The notes: generated by a model from the sequence alone, not told the origin. Shown: positions 1 through 8,827, numbered from the stretch's first letter. The stretch: DNA of 64,000 nt from Sneathiella limimaris (GCF_012932565.1 NZ_JABBYJ010000002.1:310001-374000); one strand, 5' to 3'. A program made the numbers and translations.

Positions 1-196
1 GGGCGATCACCATCTCGGTGCCTGTCGTGACAATTGTAATACGGGAGAGGTTCTGTGCCTCGTCCACCTTCGCCACTGTCAGGCTTTCAATATTATAGCC
101 GCGTCCGGAAAACAGCCCGACAACGCGCGCCAGCACACCAAATTCATTATCAACCAGTACCGCGATGGTATGTCTGTGAAAATCAATATCTTTCAT
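1..196 (-). CDS. ilvN: Acetolactate synthase small (regulatory) subunit, partial
   Basis: Only the first 65 codons lie in the window; the gene runs off the left edge. The translation begins MKDIDFHRHTIAVLVDNEFG and continues with a VLARVVGLFSGRGYNIESL stretch, the ACT-domain N-terminus of IlvN/IlvH proteins. This subunit binds valine and confers feedback inhibition on the large catalytic subunit encoded just upstream (77-bp gap, same strand), so the two are almost certainly co-transcribed. The ATG at 194-196 is the only good start near the conserved N-terminus. Identification is firm despite truncation. Confidence 0.95.
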   Translation of the reverse strand, partial: MKDIDFHRHTIAVLVDNEFGVLARVVGLFSGRGYNIESLTVAKVDEAQNLSRITIVTTGTEMVIA

Positions 197-272
197 TTTG
201 TCCAGGTATTCTCTTGGGGGTCATGTTCGACCGAATTTATAACAGAATGATGAAACCGTTCGGCAACACCCC

Positions 273-2039
273 TTACACCAGCGTCATGCCCTGAGAAGAA
301 ACCTCAGGTCCTTCCCCTTCCTCCTGATCCGCCAGCAGCATTTCATTATGCGCCGCGCCAGAAGGCACCATTGGGAATACATTTTCCTGCTTGTCGACCA
401 GCATGTCTACCAGAACCGGCCCCTTGATCTTGATCATCTCCTTGATGCAGTCATCCACTTCCCCCGCCTCATGACAGCGAAGACCGGTTGCCCCAAAGGC
501 TTCGGCAAGTTTCACAAAGTCCGGCAGGGCATCCATGTAACTTTCGGAATAGCGGCCGCCATGCAGCAGTTCCTGCCACTGGCGCACCATGCCCATATAT
601 TCGTTATTGAGGATGAAGATCTTCACCGGCAAGCGATACTGGATGATGGTGGCAATCTCTTGAATATTCATCATGGTAGAGGCTTCACCGGCCACATCCA
701 CCACAAGCGCATCCGGATGGGCAATCTGCACACCCATGGCAGCGGGCAGACCATAACCCATGGTGCCAAGGCCACCAGAGGTCATCCACCGGTTTGGTTC
801 CTCAAATTCCAGATACTGGGCAGCCCACATCTGGTGCTGGCCAACCTCAGTCGTGAAATAGCGATCCATCCCTTTTGTCAGCTCGTTCAGGCGGGTCAGC
901 GCATATTGCGGCTTGATCACATCGCCATTTTGCTCAAAGCCGAGGCATTTGCGGGACCGCCAGCCTTCAATCTGCTTCCACCATTTTTCAAGCGCCTTGG
1001 CGTCGGGCTTACAGACCTCTGACTTCCAGACCTTGACCATATCTTCCAGCACGTGGCCCACATCGCCAACAATCGGAATATCCACCTTGATATTCTTGTT
1101 GATGGAGGAAGGATCGATATCCACATGGATTTTCTTCGAGTTGGGGGAGAACGCATCCAGACGCCCGGTAATCCGGTCATCAAAGCGCGCGCCGATACAA
1201 ATCATCACATCGCAATCATGCATGGCGTTGTTGGCTTCGAACGTGCCATGCATACCCAGCATCCCAAGGAACTGCTTGTCAGACGCAGGATAGGCACCCA
1301 GGCCCATCAGTGTATTTGTGATCGGATAACCGGTCATACGGACAAACTGGGTCAGAACCTTTGCCGCTTTCGGACCAGAGTTAATGACGCCGCCGCCTGT
1401 GTAGAAGATCGGCCGCTTGGCGCCTGCGATCAGTTTCACTGCCTGCTTGATAGCTTTCAGATCGCCCTTCACTTGCGGGTTATAGCTCTTATGCTGGACA
1501 AGGCTTGGCGGTGTATAATTCTTGCTTGGCTGGAACTGCACGTCTTTTGGCAGGTCGATCACAACCGGGCCCGGACGGCCAGTTGTCGCCACATGAAACG
1601 CTTCGTGCATAGTGCGGGCCAGATCATCCGCATCCTTGACCAGATAGTTATGCTTGGTCACAGGGCGGGTAATACCAACGGTGTCCGCTTCCTGAAACGC
1701 ATCGTTGCCAATCAAATGAGTTGCCACCTGCCCGGTGAGGCAGATAATCGGAATACTGTCGAGCTTGGCATCGGCAAGGCCGGTCACTGCATTGGTCGCA
1801 CCCGGACCAGAGGTCACGAGAACAACACCTGGCTTACCGGTGGAGCGGGCATACCCTTCGGCAGCATGAACCGCGCCGCCTTCCTGACGAACCAGAATGT
1901 GGCGAATGCTATTTTGCTTGAACAGCTCATCGTAAATGGGGAGCACAGCACCGCCAGGATAGCCGAACACCACCTCGACACCCTGATCAATGAGTGCCTT
2001 GATAACGATTTCCGCTCCTGTCATTTCCTTGCTAGCCAT
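273..2039 (-). CDS. ilvB: Acetolactate synthase large (catalytic) subunit
   Basis: This ThDP-dependent enzyme condenses pyruvate with pyruvate or 2-ketobutyrate, the first common step of valine, leucine and isoleucine synthesis. The 588-residue length is normal for the family. Near the N-terminus are the [14 protein letters not shown] segment and the [15 protein letters not shown] segment carrying the catalytic glutamate. The C-terminal ThDP/Mg site reads [16 protein letters not shown], with AGEA where many homologues have GDG; this variant is usual in alphaproteobacteria. The start is an ATG behind GGGAAG. It is followed by ilvN and preceded by a structured leader after miaA. Confidence 0.97.
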   Translation of the reverse strand: MASKEMTGAEIVIKALIDQGVEVVFGYPGGAVLPIYDELFKQNSIRHILVRQEGGAVHAAEGYARSTGKPGVVLVTSGPGATNAVTGLADAKLDSIPIICLTGQVATHLIGNDAFQEADTVGITRPVTKHNYLVKDADDLARTMHEAFHVATTGRPGPVVIDLPKDVQFQPSKNYTPPSLVQHKSYNPQVKGDLKAIKQAVKLIAGAKRPIFYTGGGVINSGPKAAKVLTQFVRMTGYPITNTLMGLGAYPASDKQFLGMLGMHGTFEANNAMHDCDVMICIGARFDDRITGRLDAFSPNSKKIHVDIDPSSINKNIKVDIPIVGDVGHVLEDMVKVWKSEVCKPDAKALEKWWKQIEGWRSRKCLGFEQNGDVIKPQYALTRLNELTKGMDRYFTTEVGQHQMWAAQYLEFEEPNRWMTSGGLGTMGYGLPAAMGVQIAHPDALVVDVAGEASTMMNIQEIATIIQYRLPVKIFILNNEYMGMVRQWQELLHGGRYSESYMDALPDFVKLAEAFGATGLRCHEAGEVDDCIKEMIKIKGPVLVDMLVDKQENVFPMVPSGAAHNEMLLADQEEGEGPEVSSQGMTLV

Positions 2040-2114
2040 GGGACTTCCCTAATCTGTTGTTGGCCTGAACCGGTCACCACCCCTCAAACTGTCATAAAGC
2101 GGTGGCATTAATGT

Positions 2115-2148
2115 AAAAAGAAAAAGCGCCCGGAGATTGATCCGAGCG
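2115..2148 (-). terminator. Rho-independent terminator or attenuator between miaA and ilvB
   Basis: Read on the minus strand, an 8-bp stem CGCTCGGA/TCCGGGCG (one G:T pair, 6-nt loop) is followed by TTTTTCTTTTT. It lies after the miaA stop and 75 nt before the ilvB start. It can end miaA transcripts or act as an attenuator for ilvBN. A second hairpin lies just upstream. Confidence 0.7.
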
Positions 2149-2164
2149 ACACTTTGGTCGATCC

Positions 2165-2191
2165 AAGGAAGTAAACAGCCGTTTCCTCCTC
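2165..2191 (-). promoter_or_regulatory. Stem-loop in the ilvB leader, upstream of the terminator
   Basis: On the minus strand GAGGAGGAAAC and GUUUACUUCCUU face each other across a 4-nt loop, making about 11 pairs (two G-U) with one bulged A. A purine-rich strong hairpin 16 nt before a terminator is the geometry of an attenuation leader. I found no start codon leading a branched-chain-rich leader peptide, so the mechanism is open. Confidence 0.4.
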
Positions 2192-2215
2192 GTCAACAGA
2201 TGGGAACCTAGACTT

Positions 2216-3190
2216 TCATTCCTGCGTCGTCAACAAAAATTGGCGAATAAATGGAAAGAATTCTGCCTTCAAACTTTCCAAATCTTGCGCGGACGAGATT
2301 TTGGCCTCTGTCATCTTGTTTCGAACCCAGGTCATCTGCCGTTTGGCATACCGCCGGGTTAATAGCTTGATCCGGTCTTTTGCCTCTTCTTTCGTCAGCT
2401 CCCCCTCCAGAAAAGCCCGGATTTCCGGGACACCGAGGGCCTTCATCGCAGGCAGCTCCGGATCCAGATTGTGCTTCAAAACCTCGGCAACCTCTTCGAT
2501 TGCGGCGCCATCATCCACCATCCAGTCAAGCCGCCGCTCGCATCGCTCATAAAGCCATGCCCGATCCGGCAGCAGCGCCAACCATAGCCGCGGCCCTTCC
2601 AAAACGGGTCCTTCCGGCGCTTTTTTATGCCACTCCCCAAGGGGCACGCCGGTTTCCTCCACCACTTCCAGGGCACGCAGCAATCTTTGCGAATCCCCCA
2701 GGTTCAGTTTTGCCGCCATTTCAGGATCTTTTTCCATCAGCCGGTCATAAATAACCTGGTTCCCCTCTTTTCGCTGCAATTCGCGCAATCCGTCTCGCAC
2801 TTCATCACTGATGGCAGGGACCTCTGCAATGCCTTTGGTCAGGATTTCGAAATAAAGGCCGGTACCGCCGCAGATGATGGGCAGCTTTCCGGCTGCCCGC
2901 GCCGCTTCAATTTCAGCCAGCGCCATATCCCGCCAGCGCGCAGCCGAACAGAAATCATCCGGCTCCAGCACCCCATATAGCTTGTGAGGACATTCGGCCT
3001 CCTCCTCCTCGCTGGGGCGCGCCGTAATCACCCGCAGACCCGAATAAACCTGCATGCTGTCACCATTGATCACCACCCCATCGAACTCTTTTGCGATGGC
3101 GATAGCCAATGCGGATTTGCCGCTGGCTGTCGGGCCTGCTAAAAGGACACAGCCCTTTTGCTGTGAAGGGGTCTCAAGCTGGTTTGGCAT
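2216..3190 (-). CDS. miaA: tRNA dimethylallyltransferase
   Basis: MiaA transfers the dimethylallyl group from DMAPP to N6 of adenosine 37 in tRNAs that read UNN codons. The 324-residue protein carries the P-loop GPTASGKSALA near residue 20, the INGDSMQVYSGLRVITARPS segment and the CGGTGLYFEILTKG segment of the family. The C-terminal LLTRRYAKRQMTWVRN motif is also typical. The start is an ATG at 3188-3190, only 23 bp from the divergent serB start, so the two promoters must overlap the opposite coding regions. Cytoplasmic. Confidence 0.97.
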   Translation of the reverse strand: MPNQLETPSQQKGCVLLAGPTASGKSALAIAIAKEFDGVVINGDSMQVYSGLRVITARPSEEEEAECPHKLYGVLEPDDFCSAARWRDMALAEIEAARAAGKLPIICGGTGLYFEILTKGIAEVPAISDEVRDGLRELQRKEGNQVIYDRLMEKDPEMAAKLNLGDSQRLLRALEVVEETGVPLGEWHKKAPEGPVLEGPRLWLALLPDRAWLYERCERRLDWMVDDGAAIEEVAEVLKHNLDPELPAMKALGVPEIRAFLEGELTKEEAKDRIKLLTRRYAKRQMTWVRNKMTEAKISSAQDLESLKAEFFPFIRQFLLTTQE

Positions 3191-3213
3191 TTAACTCTTA
3201 CGGGTCGCTTTTC

Positions 3214-4104
3214 ATGAATTCTGTACTGACGCTTGTCGCGGATCCTGCAAATCCGTCTTCCTTTCCTAACACAATCGCCGCAGTCAAAGCCAGACTGCAA
3301 GCGCTGGGCATCATGGATCTGAAAGAAACCTGGCTAAAGCAGGACTTTGCCCTCGATCTGGAATTTGACGGCACCCTTGCCAAGGACGACATTCAGGAAG
3401 CCGCAGACGCTTGTGACTTCTGCCTGCAAGGCACAGAGGACCGGCGCAAAAAACTGCTGCTCGCCGATATGGACAGCACTATCATCACCGTGGAATGCAT
3501 TGACGAGCTGGCCGATTTTGCCGGCATCAAGGAACAAGTCTCCGCCATTACGGAACAGGCCATGCGGGGCGAACTGGATTTCAACGAAGCCTTTATCGCC
3601 CGCGTCGGCATGCTGAAAGGCCTGCCTGAAAACGTCCTTGAAAAAACCTTTGAGGAGCGGGTCAGACTGACCCCAGGCGCACGCACCCTGATCCAGACCG
3701 TGAAGAAACAAAACGGCACCTACACCGCCCTCGTCTCCGGCGGCTTTACCTACTTTACCGGAAAGGTCCGGGCGCTCACTGGGTTCGATATGGATGATGC
3801 GAACGAACTGGTGTTTGAGGGGGGCAAGCTCACCGGTAAGGCAAAAGAGCCAATCGTCAATTCAGAAACCAAGCTTGAAAACCTCAAGCGCCTGACGAAG
3901 GAACTCGGCCTCACCCCTTCCCAGACCCTCGCCGTTGGAGATGGCGCCAATGACATTCCGATGATCGAGGCGGCCGGCCTCGGCATTGCTTTTCACGCCA
4001 AACCCAAAGCCCAAGCCGCCGCCAACGCCGCCATCCGCCACGGCGATCTGACGGTGCTGCTCTATTATCAGGGTTATAAGGCTGAAGAATTTGTGGACAG
4101 CTAA
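3214..4104 (+). CDS. serB: Phosphoserine phosphatase (HAD superfamily)
   Basis: SerB hydrolyses O-phosphoserine to serine, the last step of serine synthesis. The 296-residue protein has a divergent N-terminal domain of about 75 residues, then the HAD core: motif I LLADMDSTIITVECIDELAD (catalytic Asp pair near residues 85-87), motif II LVSGGFTYFTG and motif III VGDGANDIPMIEAAGLGIAF near residue 243. The frame is open further upstream to 3109, but that extension lies inside miaA on the other strand; the ATG at 3214 begins the family-like MNSVLTLVADP. Convergent with the GFA gene. Confidence 0.95.
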   Translation: MNSVLTLVADPANPSSFPNTIAAVKARLQALGIMDLKETWLKQDFALDLEFDGTLAKDDIQEAADACDFCLQGTEDRRKKLLLADMDSTIITVECIDELADFAGIKEQVSAITEQAMRGELDFNEAFIARVGMLKGLPENVLEKTFEERVRLTPGARTLIQTVKKQNGTYTALVSGGFTYFTGKVRALTGFDMDDANELVFEGGKLTGKAKEPIVNSETKLENLKRLTKELGLTPSQTLAVGDGANDIPMIEAAGLGIAFHAKPKAQAAANAAIRHGDLTVLLYYQGYKAEEFVDS

Positions 4105-4116
4105 ACGCTTTTGGGC

Positions 4117-4521
4117 CTAGCCCGGCATACCGTCCATTTTGGGAAGTTCTTCCAATGTATCATCCCAATTGGCTCGGCTGGACATACAAATATGGGCCGT
4201 TGGCCGGATGGGAATATCCGTCTCAAGAGCCCCTGCCGGAACGACAATAAGTCCAGCGGCTTCATGCTCAATGGGAACGGCTGATCCGCAGGTTTTGCAA
4301 AAACACTTGGCGTGGCGGGTATCCGCCACCTGGTAGAGATTTGTTTGATCCCTCCCCTGAAGCCAGGTCAAGGCGGCACCCGATGCGAAGAGGTTGGCCG
4401 CATTGGACGATCCCGTATCTTTTCGGCAGCGACCACAATGGCAGAGAAAAAAGGCATCAAAGTCGCCCTCTATCTCAAAGCGCACGGCCCCGCACAAGCA
4501 TCCCCCGGAATGTTTTCCCAT
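4117..4521 (-). CDS. GFA-family (CENP-V/GFA fold) zinc protein
   Basis: A 134-residue protein with the GFA pattern of zinc cysteines: GGCLCGAVRFEIEGDF at the N-terminus, FFLCHCGRCRKDTGSSNA and later CFCKTCGSAV. Family members include glutathione-dependent formaldehyde-activating enzyme, but most small members have no proven reaction. I chose the ATG at 4519-4521 because AGGAGATAGTCTA precedes it; the frame is open 63 nt further upstream without a comparable site. It converges with serB (12-bp gap) and lies downstream of the degP terminator. Substrate unknown. Confidence 0.85.
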   Translation of the reverse strand: MGKHSGGCLCGAVRFEIEGDFDAFFLCHCGRCRKDTGSSNAANLFASGAALTWLQGRDQTNLYQVADTRHAKCFCKTCGSAVPIEHEAAGLIVVPAGALETDIPIRPTAHICMSSRANWDDTLEELPKMDGMPG

Positions 4522-4582
4522 TAGACTATCTCCTGTTTTATCCTTTGTCCCTAAAGTAGGGCATTCCATATCAAACGCCCAC

Positions 4583-4608
4583 AAAAAAAGCCCCGCGATC
4601 TGCGGGGC
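4583..4608 (-). terminator. Rho-independent terminator downstream of degP
   Basis: GCCCCGC and GCGGGGC form a 7-bp GC stem around GATCT (4590-4608). On the minus strand seven T follow. It sits 33 nt after the degP stop and before the GFA gene. Confidence 0.85.
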
Positions 4609-4640
4609 TTTTCAGGTTCACTCTCACCTTTTAGAGGTGA

Positions 4641-6164
4641 TCAGCTTTCCGTGCTCAGGGCCACAAAGCGGGAGGAGAGCCCCCGGCGAGTGAGCATGAG
4701 AACAGATTTCCGATCGGTGCTTTCGATCTCTTTTAGGCTGGCTTTCACGTCGGAGACATCACTCACCGGTTTCAGCTGCACTTCCAGGATCTGGTCCCCA
4801 GGGCGGATGTCTTTTTCCGCGGCTTCACTGTTCGGATCCACATCGATCACCAGAACACCCTTGGCATCGTCTGCCAGTTTAAACTGCTGGCGAAGTGCAT
4901 CATTCACAGTGGCAAGGGTCATACCCATAATGTCTGCAGTTGGGGCGTCATCCACATCACCGGTCGCTTTGGCCATCTTGGTTTCTGCTTTTTCAAGCTC
5001 GCCCAGTTTGACGGTTTTGGTAATCTGTTCCCCATTTCGCCACAGCTCCACTTCGACAGAAGCGCCAACATCTGTTTCTGCGACAACACGGGATAGCTCA
5101 CGTGTTTCACTCACGGTTTTGCCGTCAAATTTCAGGATCACGTCACCAGCCTTGATCCCGGCTTTGAAAGCTGGACCATCTTCTGGGACACCTGCGACCA
5201 GAACACCATCGGTGTTTTTAAGGCCAAGGCCCTCAGCCAGCTCTTCTGTTACATTCTGGATAACAACTCCGAGCCAGCCACGCTTCGTCTGACCAAACTC
5301 GATCAGCTGTTCAGCAACACTTTTCGCCATCTGGGACGGAATAGCGAAACCAATACCGATGCTGCCCCCTGATTGGGAGAAGATTGCGGTGTTAATCCCG
5401 ATCACATCGCCGTCCATGTTAAAGAGCGGTCCACCAGAGTTCCCTTTGTTAATGGACGCATCCGTCTGGATATAGTCATCATAAGGACCTGAGCGGATAT
5501 CCCGGCCACGGGCAGAAATGATACCGGCTGTTACCGTCCCGCCGAGGCCAAAGGGGTTCCCAATAGCCATCACCCAGTCACCAACGCGGGCTTTGTCACT
5601 ATTGCCCCAATCAACATCCTTGATGCCTTTTTTCTCACTGGGATCAATTTTCAGAACCGCAACGTCTGTTTTTGGATCCGTGCCCACCAGTTCCGCGTTC
5701 AGCTTGTCGCCATCCTGGAAAATCACATGGATTTCGTCAGCGCCATCGATCACGTGGTTATTGGTGATCACATAGCCTTGCTTGGCGTCGATCACAAAAC
5801 CGGAGCCAAGAGACGTTGCTTTGCGTTCCCGTTGGCCTTCTTTGCCTTTGCGGCCGAAGTCTTTAAAGAAATCCTCGAACGGGTGGCCGGGAGGCAGCTG
5901 CGGGAAAACGCCACCGCGGTCATTCCTGACCGTTTGAGTTGTTGAGATATTCACAACTGCTGGGGACAGCTTTTCAGCAAGGTCAGCGAAGCTTTCCGGC
6001 GCCGCCTTGGCCATTGCATTCAAGGAGCTCAAGATCAGGGCCGCCAAAACGACAAGACCCATAACGACATACTGGCCAGAGCGGGATGCCGCTTTCACTT
6101 GTTGATCTGACCGTCCGACAGGTGTTGTTCTATGATCTCGTGAGATACGATAGGGAGTATACAA
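4641..6164 (-). CDS. degP: DegP/HtrA-family periplasmic serine protease (Do)
   Basis: An envelope quality-control protease of about 507 residues. A membrane/signal segment (YVVMGLVVLAALILSSLNAMAKA) lies near residues 34-56. The trypsin-like triad is visible: His in TNNHVIDGADE (about 136), Asp in TDVAVLKID (about 166) and Ser in NKGNSGGPLF (about 241). Two PDZ domains follow (about 280-380 and 410-500). No ATG fits: TTG at 6162-6164 has GGAAAGGA 8 nt upstream, and another TTG six codons earlier lacks a site. It lies downstream of hflK-hflC-DUF2065, a typical alphaproteobacterial order. It may be stress induced; two palindromes lie upstream. Confidence 0.93.
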   Translation of the reverse strand: MYTPYRISRDHRTTPVGRSDQQVKAASRSGQYVVMGLVVLAALILSSLNAMAKAAPESFADLAEKLSPAVVNISTTQTVRNDRGGVFPQLPPGHPFEDFFKDFGRKGKEGQRERKATSLGSGFVIDAKQGYVITNNHVIDGADEIHVIFQDGDKLNAELVGTDPKTDVAVLKIDPSEKKGIKDVDWGNSDKARVGDWVMAIGNPFGLGGTVTAGIISARGRDIRSGPYDDYIQTDASINKGNSGGPLFNMDGDVIGINTAIFSQSGGSIGIGFAIPSQMAKSVAEQLIEFGQTKRGWLGVVIQNVTEELAEGLGLKNTDGVLVAGVPEDGPAFKAGIKAGDVILKFDGKTVSETRELSRVVAETDVGASVEVELWRNGEQITKTVKLGELEKAETKMAKATGDVDDAPTADIMGMTLATVNDALRQQFKLADDAKGVLVIDVDPNSEAAEKDIRPGDQILEVQLKPVSDVSDVKASLKEIESTDRKSVLMLTRRGLSSRFVALSTES

Positions 6165-6278
6165 CGTCGTCGTCCTTTCCAATTTGCCAATGAGGAAGGC
6201 TGGCCTTTATGCGTTTCACCGAACGAGGAGAGAGGCGCCTTCCTGATACAGAACACTTTCTTATCGCCATTTGAAGAT

Positions 6279-6294
6279 TTGAGAATGGTCTCAA
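6279..6294. promoter_or_regulatory. Inverted repeat upstream of degP
   Basis: TTGAGA-ATGG-TCTCAA is a perfect 6-bp inverted repeat with a 4-bp spacer, about 115 bp upstream of the degP start. It could be an operator for a dimeric regulator. No binding protein can be named. Confidence 0.3.
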
Positions 6295-6335
6295 GTCATC
6301 TCGCAAAAATTCTCTGGCTTCCCATAACTGGAAGT

Positions 6336-6352
6336 CAATTATGGCATAATTG
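6336..6352. promoter_or_regulatory. Perfect 17-bp palindrome upstream of degP
   Basis: CAATTATGGCATAATTG is a perfect 8-bp inverted repeat around one G, in the 247-bp gap between DUF2065 and degP. Its AT-rich arms overlap possible -10 sequences, so it is a candidate operator. Function is inferred from symmetry only. Confidence 0.35.
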
Positions 6353-6411
6353 TGTAAATCCAATCTTTTCAGATTTTTTTTAAAATTTTCCCGAAAAAAA
6401 CGTCGGCAGGA

Positions 6412-6600
6412 TCACATTTTCAAAAGCCAGACGAACACAACGCCGAGAATTGCGCACACAAGCCCGGTAATCCGTAAGCTCATGCTGGGCATAGACAGAA
6501 CGGAAATCATCATCCGTTTCATGCCATTGGGAAAGAGTGCATAAAGCGCCCCTTCCATAAAGAGGACCAGGGCTGCCGCCAGCAGAAGATGCTCTAACAA
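6412..6600 (-). CDS. DUF2065 small inner-membrane protein
   Basis: A 62-residue protein with two hydrophobic helices (LLLAAALVLFMEGALYALFP and LRITGLVCAILGVVFVWLL) separated by NGMKRMMISVLSMPS, the DUF2065 pattern. Genes of this family commonly sit after hflC, as here. The frame is open back to 6648, but only the TTG at 6598-6600 has a ribosome site (GAGG, 7-nt spacing), and the family motif begins there. A terminator separates it from hflC. The molecular role is unknown; association with the HflKC/FtsH system is inferred from gene order. Confidence 0.8.
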   Translation of the reverse strand: MLEHLLLAAALVLFMEGALYALFPNGMKRMMISVLSMPSMSLRITGLVCAILGVVFVWLLKM

Positions 6601-6645
6601 ATCTTTTTCCTCATTAAAACGGCCTTGAAGGAGAAGGCCTGAAAA

Positions 6646-6681
6646 CAAAAAAAGGCCTGCAAGGGGGTGTCCTTGCAGGCC
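6646..6681 (-). terminator. Rho-independent terminator after hflC
   Basis: GGCCTGCAAGG and CCTTGCAGGCC make an 11-bp stem (6654-6681) with a T-rich tail on the minus strand. It ends the hflK-hflC transcript 18 nt past the hflC stop; any DUF2065 expression from that promoter needs readthrough. Confidence 0.9.
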
Positions 6682-6699
6682 ATTATTCGATCGGCCCGA

Positions 6700-7599
6700 T
6701 TATCGACCCGGTACATCCCGAGACTGGGATCCGAAATATTTAAAGAAGTCAGAGTTTGGTGACAGGACCAAAGTCGTGTCATCGTCTGACATGGCATCCA
6801 GATATGCCTGCATGGAGCGATAGAACCCAAAGAAGTCAGGGTCCTTGCCAAAAGCTTCGGCGAGGATTTTGTTTTTCTCACCATCGCCTTCACCGCGAAG
6901 GATCTCACTGTCCCGGCGGGCTTCCGCCAGAAGAACAGTCCGTTCCCGATCGGCGTTGGCGCGAATACGCTGCGCAATCTCCGCACCCTCGGCGCGAATT
7001 TCACGGGCTTCCTGCTCACGCTGGGTCCGCATCCGGTCAAACACCTTGTCAGCGTTTTCCTTCGGCAGATCCGCACGCACAATCCGCACGTCCACAATTT
7101 CCACACCGCTGGAGGCAGTTTCCTTGTTCACCTGCTGCTTGATCTGGTTCATCAGCTGGGTCCGTTCCCCTGACACAATGTTGTTCAGAAGCTCACGACC
7201 GAGCACCTCCCGCACCTGGGAGTTCAGCAGGGTCTCAATCCGGTCATAGGCCACATTCAGGCTACCATATGACTGATAGTAAAGAAGTGGATTGATGATC
7301 CGGAAACGAGCGAAGCTGTCCACCTGCAGACGCTTCTGGTCGCGGGTCAGATATTCGCTTCGCTCTGTCTGGGCGCCTGCAAAGGTGCTCACATTCAGAA
7401 CGCGCTTGTCCACATAGACCACATTCTGCACGAACGGCACTTTGAACTTGAGGCCCGGCTTGCTGACAATCCGTTCCACATTACCGAACTGCATGACCAT
7501 GGCCTGCTGGGTCTCATTAACCGTGTAAAGGGCACTGCTGGCCAGAAGACCGGCGGCAACCACAATAATGGCAAGTACGATACCGATGACTTTACCCAT
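6700..7599 (-). CDS. hflC: HflC, SPFH/band 7 membrane protein
   Basis: HflC pairs with HflK in a large membrane-anchored cage that surrounds and modulates the FtsH protease. The 299-residue protein starts with one N-terminal membrane helix (VIGIVLAIIVVAAGLLASSALY), then the band 7 domain (VNETQQAMVMQFG) and a long charged helix rich in EIRAEGAEIAQRIRANADRE. The ATG overlaps the hflK stop by one base, implying translational coupling. It ends in a strong terminator. Confidence 0.96.
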   Translation of the reverse strand: MGKVIGIVLAIIVVAAGLLASSALYTVNETQQAMVMQFGNVERIVSKPGLKFKVPFVQNVVYVDKRVLNVSTFAGAQTERSEYLTRDQKRLQVDSFARFRIINPLLYYQSYGSLNVAYDRIETLLNSQVREVLGRELLNNIVSGERTQLMNQIKQQVNKETASSGVEIVDVRIVRADLPKENADKVFDRMRTQREQEAREIRAEGAEIAQRIRANADRERTVLLAEARRDSEILRGEGDGEKNKILAEAFGKDPDFFGFYRSMQAYLDAMSDDDTTLVLSPNSDFFKYFGSQSRDVPGR

Positions 7600-8690
7600 T
7601 AGTTTGCCCCTCCCTTTTTCAGCTCGTTCAGCGGCAGGTATGGCACAACGCCTTGTCCGCCACCTTCACCATCGATGATCACCTTGTTTTTGCCTTTCAG
7701 AACCTGCTGAAGGGTTTCAAGATAGATCCGCTCCCGAGTGACTTCAGGGGCTTTCCGATATTCTTCAAAGATGGAGTTAAAGCGAGCCGCATCACCTTGC
7801 GCTTCGGAAATCACCTGCTGTTTGTAACCTTCAGCTTCCTGACGCATTTGCTCTGCCTGACCACGGGCCCGCGGAACAATATCATTTGCGTAAGCTAAAG
7901 CCTCGTTCTGCACCCGTTCTTTATCAGCGGCAGCAGCCTGCACGTCAATAAAGGCTGGACGAACAGCGGCTGGCGCTTCAGAATCTTCCAGTTTCAGCTC
8001 AGTGACCTCAACACCCATTTCATAACCGTCGAGGATTTCCTGAAGACGGACCTGCACGTCATTCTGAATTTTCAGACGACCATCCGTAATGGCTGAAATC
8101 AGCTGAGACCGGCCAACCACTTCACGCATGGCACTTTCAGCAGCCGCTTTAATCGTCGCTTCCTGCTGGGCCACGTTGAAAAGGAAGTCACTGGCGTCTT
8201 TTATTTTCCAAAGAACAGTGAAACCAATGCTGACAATATTCTCATCACCGGTGAGCATCAGAGCTTCCTGCGGAATTGGTTGCTTGTTCCCGCGGGAATC
8301 ACGACGGAAGCCAATTTCCACACTGTTCACCTTGGTGACGTTCGGTGTCAGAACGGTTTCGATCGGATAAGGCAGATGATAGTTCAAACCCGCCTGGGTA
8401 ATGGCAACCTTTTCACCAAAGCGCAAAACAACGCCTTGCTGGTTCGCTTCCACTTTATAGAAGCCACTGATCAGCCAGCCGACGACGAGAACCAGTAAAA
8501 CAACAAAAATACCCAGTTTGCCACCGCCACCGCCGGGGAGAGTATCCTTTAACTTTTCCTGACCTTTTTTGATAATGTCTTCCAGATTAGGAGGCTGCTG
8601 TCCGCTGGGGCCCTGACCCCAAGGACCGCGGTTTCCACCACCGCCGCCTTGCCATCCTCCACCATTACCACCTTGATTGCTCCAAGGCAT
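7599..8690 (-). CDS. hflK: HflK, SPFH/band 7 membrane protein
   Basis: HflK is the partner of HflC in the FtsH-modulating complex. The 363-residue sequence has the diagnostic Gly/Asn/Gln-rich cytoplasmic N-terminus (WSNQGGNGGGWQGGGGG), a membrane helix near residues 57-77, the band 7 domain (VEANQQGVVLRFGEK) and a coiled coil containing QAEQMRQEAEGYKQQVISEA. AGGAGAG lies upstream of the ATG. It is divergent from mrp; face-to-face promoter-like sequences lie in the gap. Confidence 0.96.
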   Translation of the reverse strand: MPWSNQGGNGGGWQGGGGGNRGPWGQGPSGQQPPNLEDIIKKGQEKLKDTLPGGGGGKLGIFVVLLVLVVGWLISGFYKVEANQQGVVLRFGEKVAITQAGLNYHLPYPIETVLTPNVTKVNSVEIGFRRDSRGNKQPIPQEALMLTGDENIVSIGFTVLWKIKDASDFLFNVAQQEATIKAAAESAMREVVGRSQLISAITDGRLKIQNDVQVRLQEILDGYEMGVEVTELKLEDSEAPAAVRPAFIDVQAAAADKERVQNEALAYANDIVPRARGQAEQMRQEAEGYKQQVISEAQGDAARFNSIFEEYRKAPEVTRERIYLETLQQVLKGKNKVIIDGEGGGQGVVPYLPLNELKKGGAN

Positions 8691-8723
8691 GAGATATTCT
8701 CTCCTCTTTATTCTTCAGCAAAA

Positions 8724-8752
8724 TTGCTAACTTGTGTAACAAGGGTTATATG
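8724..8752 (+). promoter_or_regulatory. Putative sigma-70 promoter for mrp
   Basis: TTGCTA and TATATG are separated by 17 bp, about 76 bp upstream of the mrp start. It overlaps the -10 of a promoter-like sequence facing hflK. Pattern match only. Confidence 0.4.
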
Positions 8753-8773
8753 ACACCCTGAACCATTCTGCAA
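8745..8773 (-). promoter_or_regulatory. Putative sigma-70 promoter for hflKC
   Basis: On the minus strand TTGCAG, a 17-bp spacer and TATAAC lie 55 bp upstream of the hflK start. Pattern match only, but spacing and hexamers are good. Confidence 0.45.
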
Positions 8774-8827
8774 TGTACCTGCAGGACGTTGTATACCCAT
8801 TTTGTAAGGATCTTGGAGTTTTCAAGT

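Noticed and set aside
1053-2111. 352-codon open frame on the + strand opposite ilvB
   Set aside because: It is antisense to a highly conserved enzyme gene and its translation resembles no known protein; long antisense frames are expected where the real gene has a strong codon bias.
2149-2215. Leader peptide for ilvB attenuation
   Set aside because: No ATG, GTG or TTG with a ribosome site gives a Leu/Ile/Val-rich short peptide; a TTG frame in the leader is not enriched in these residues.
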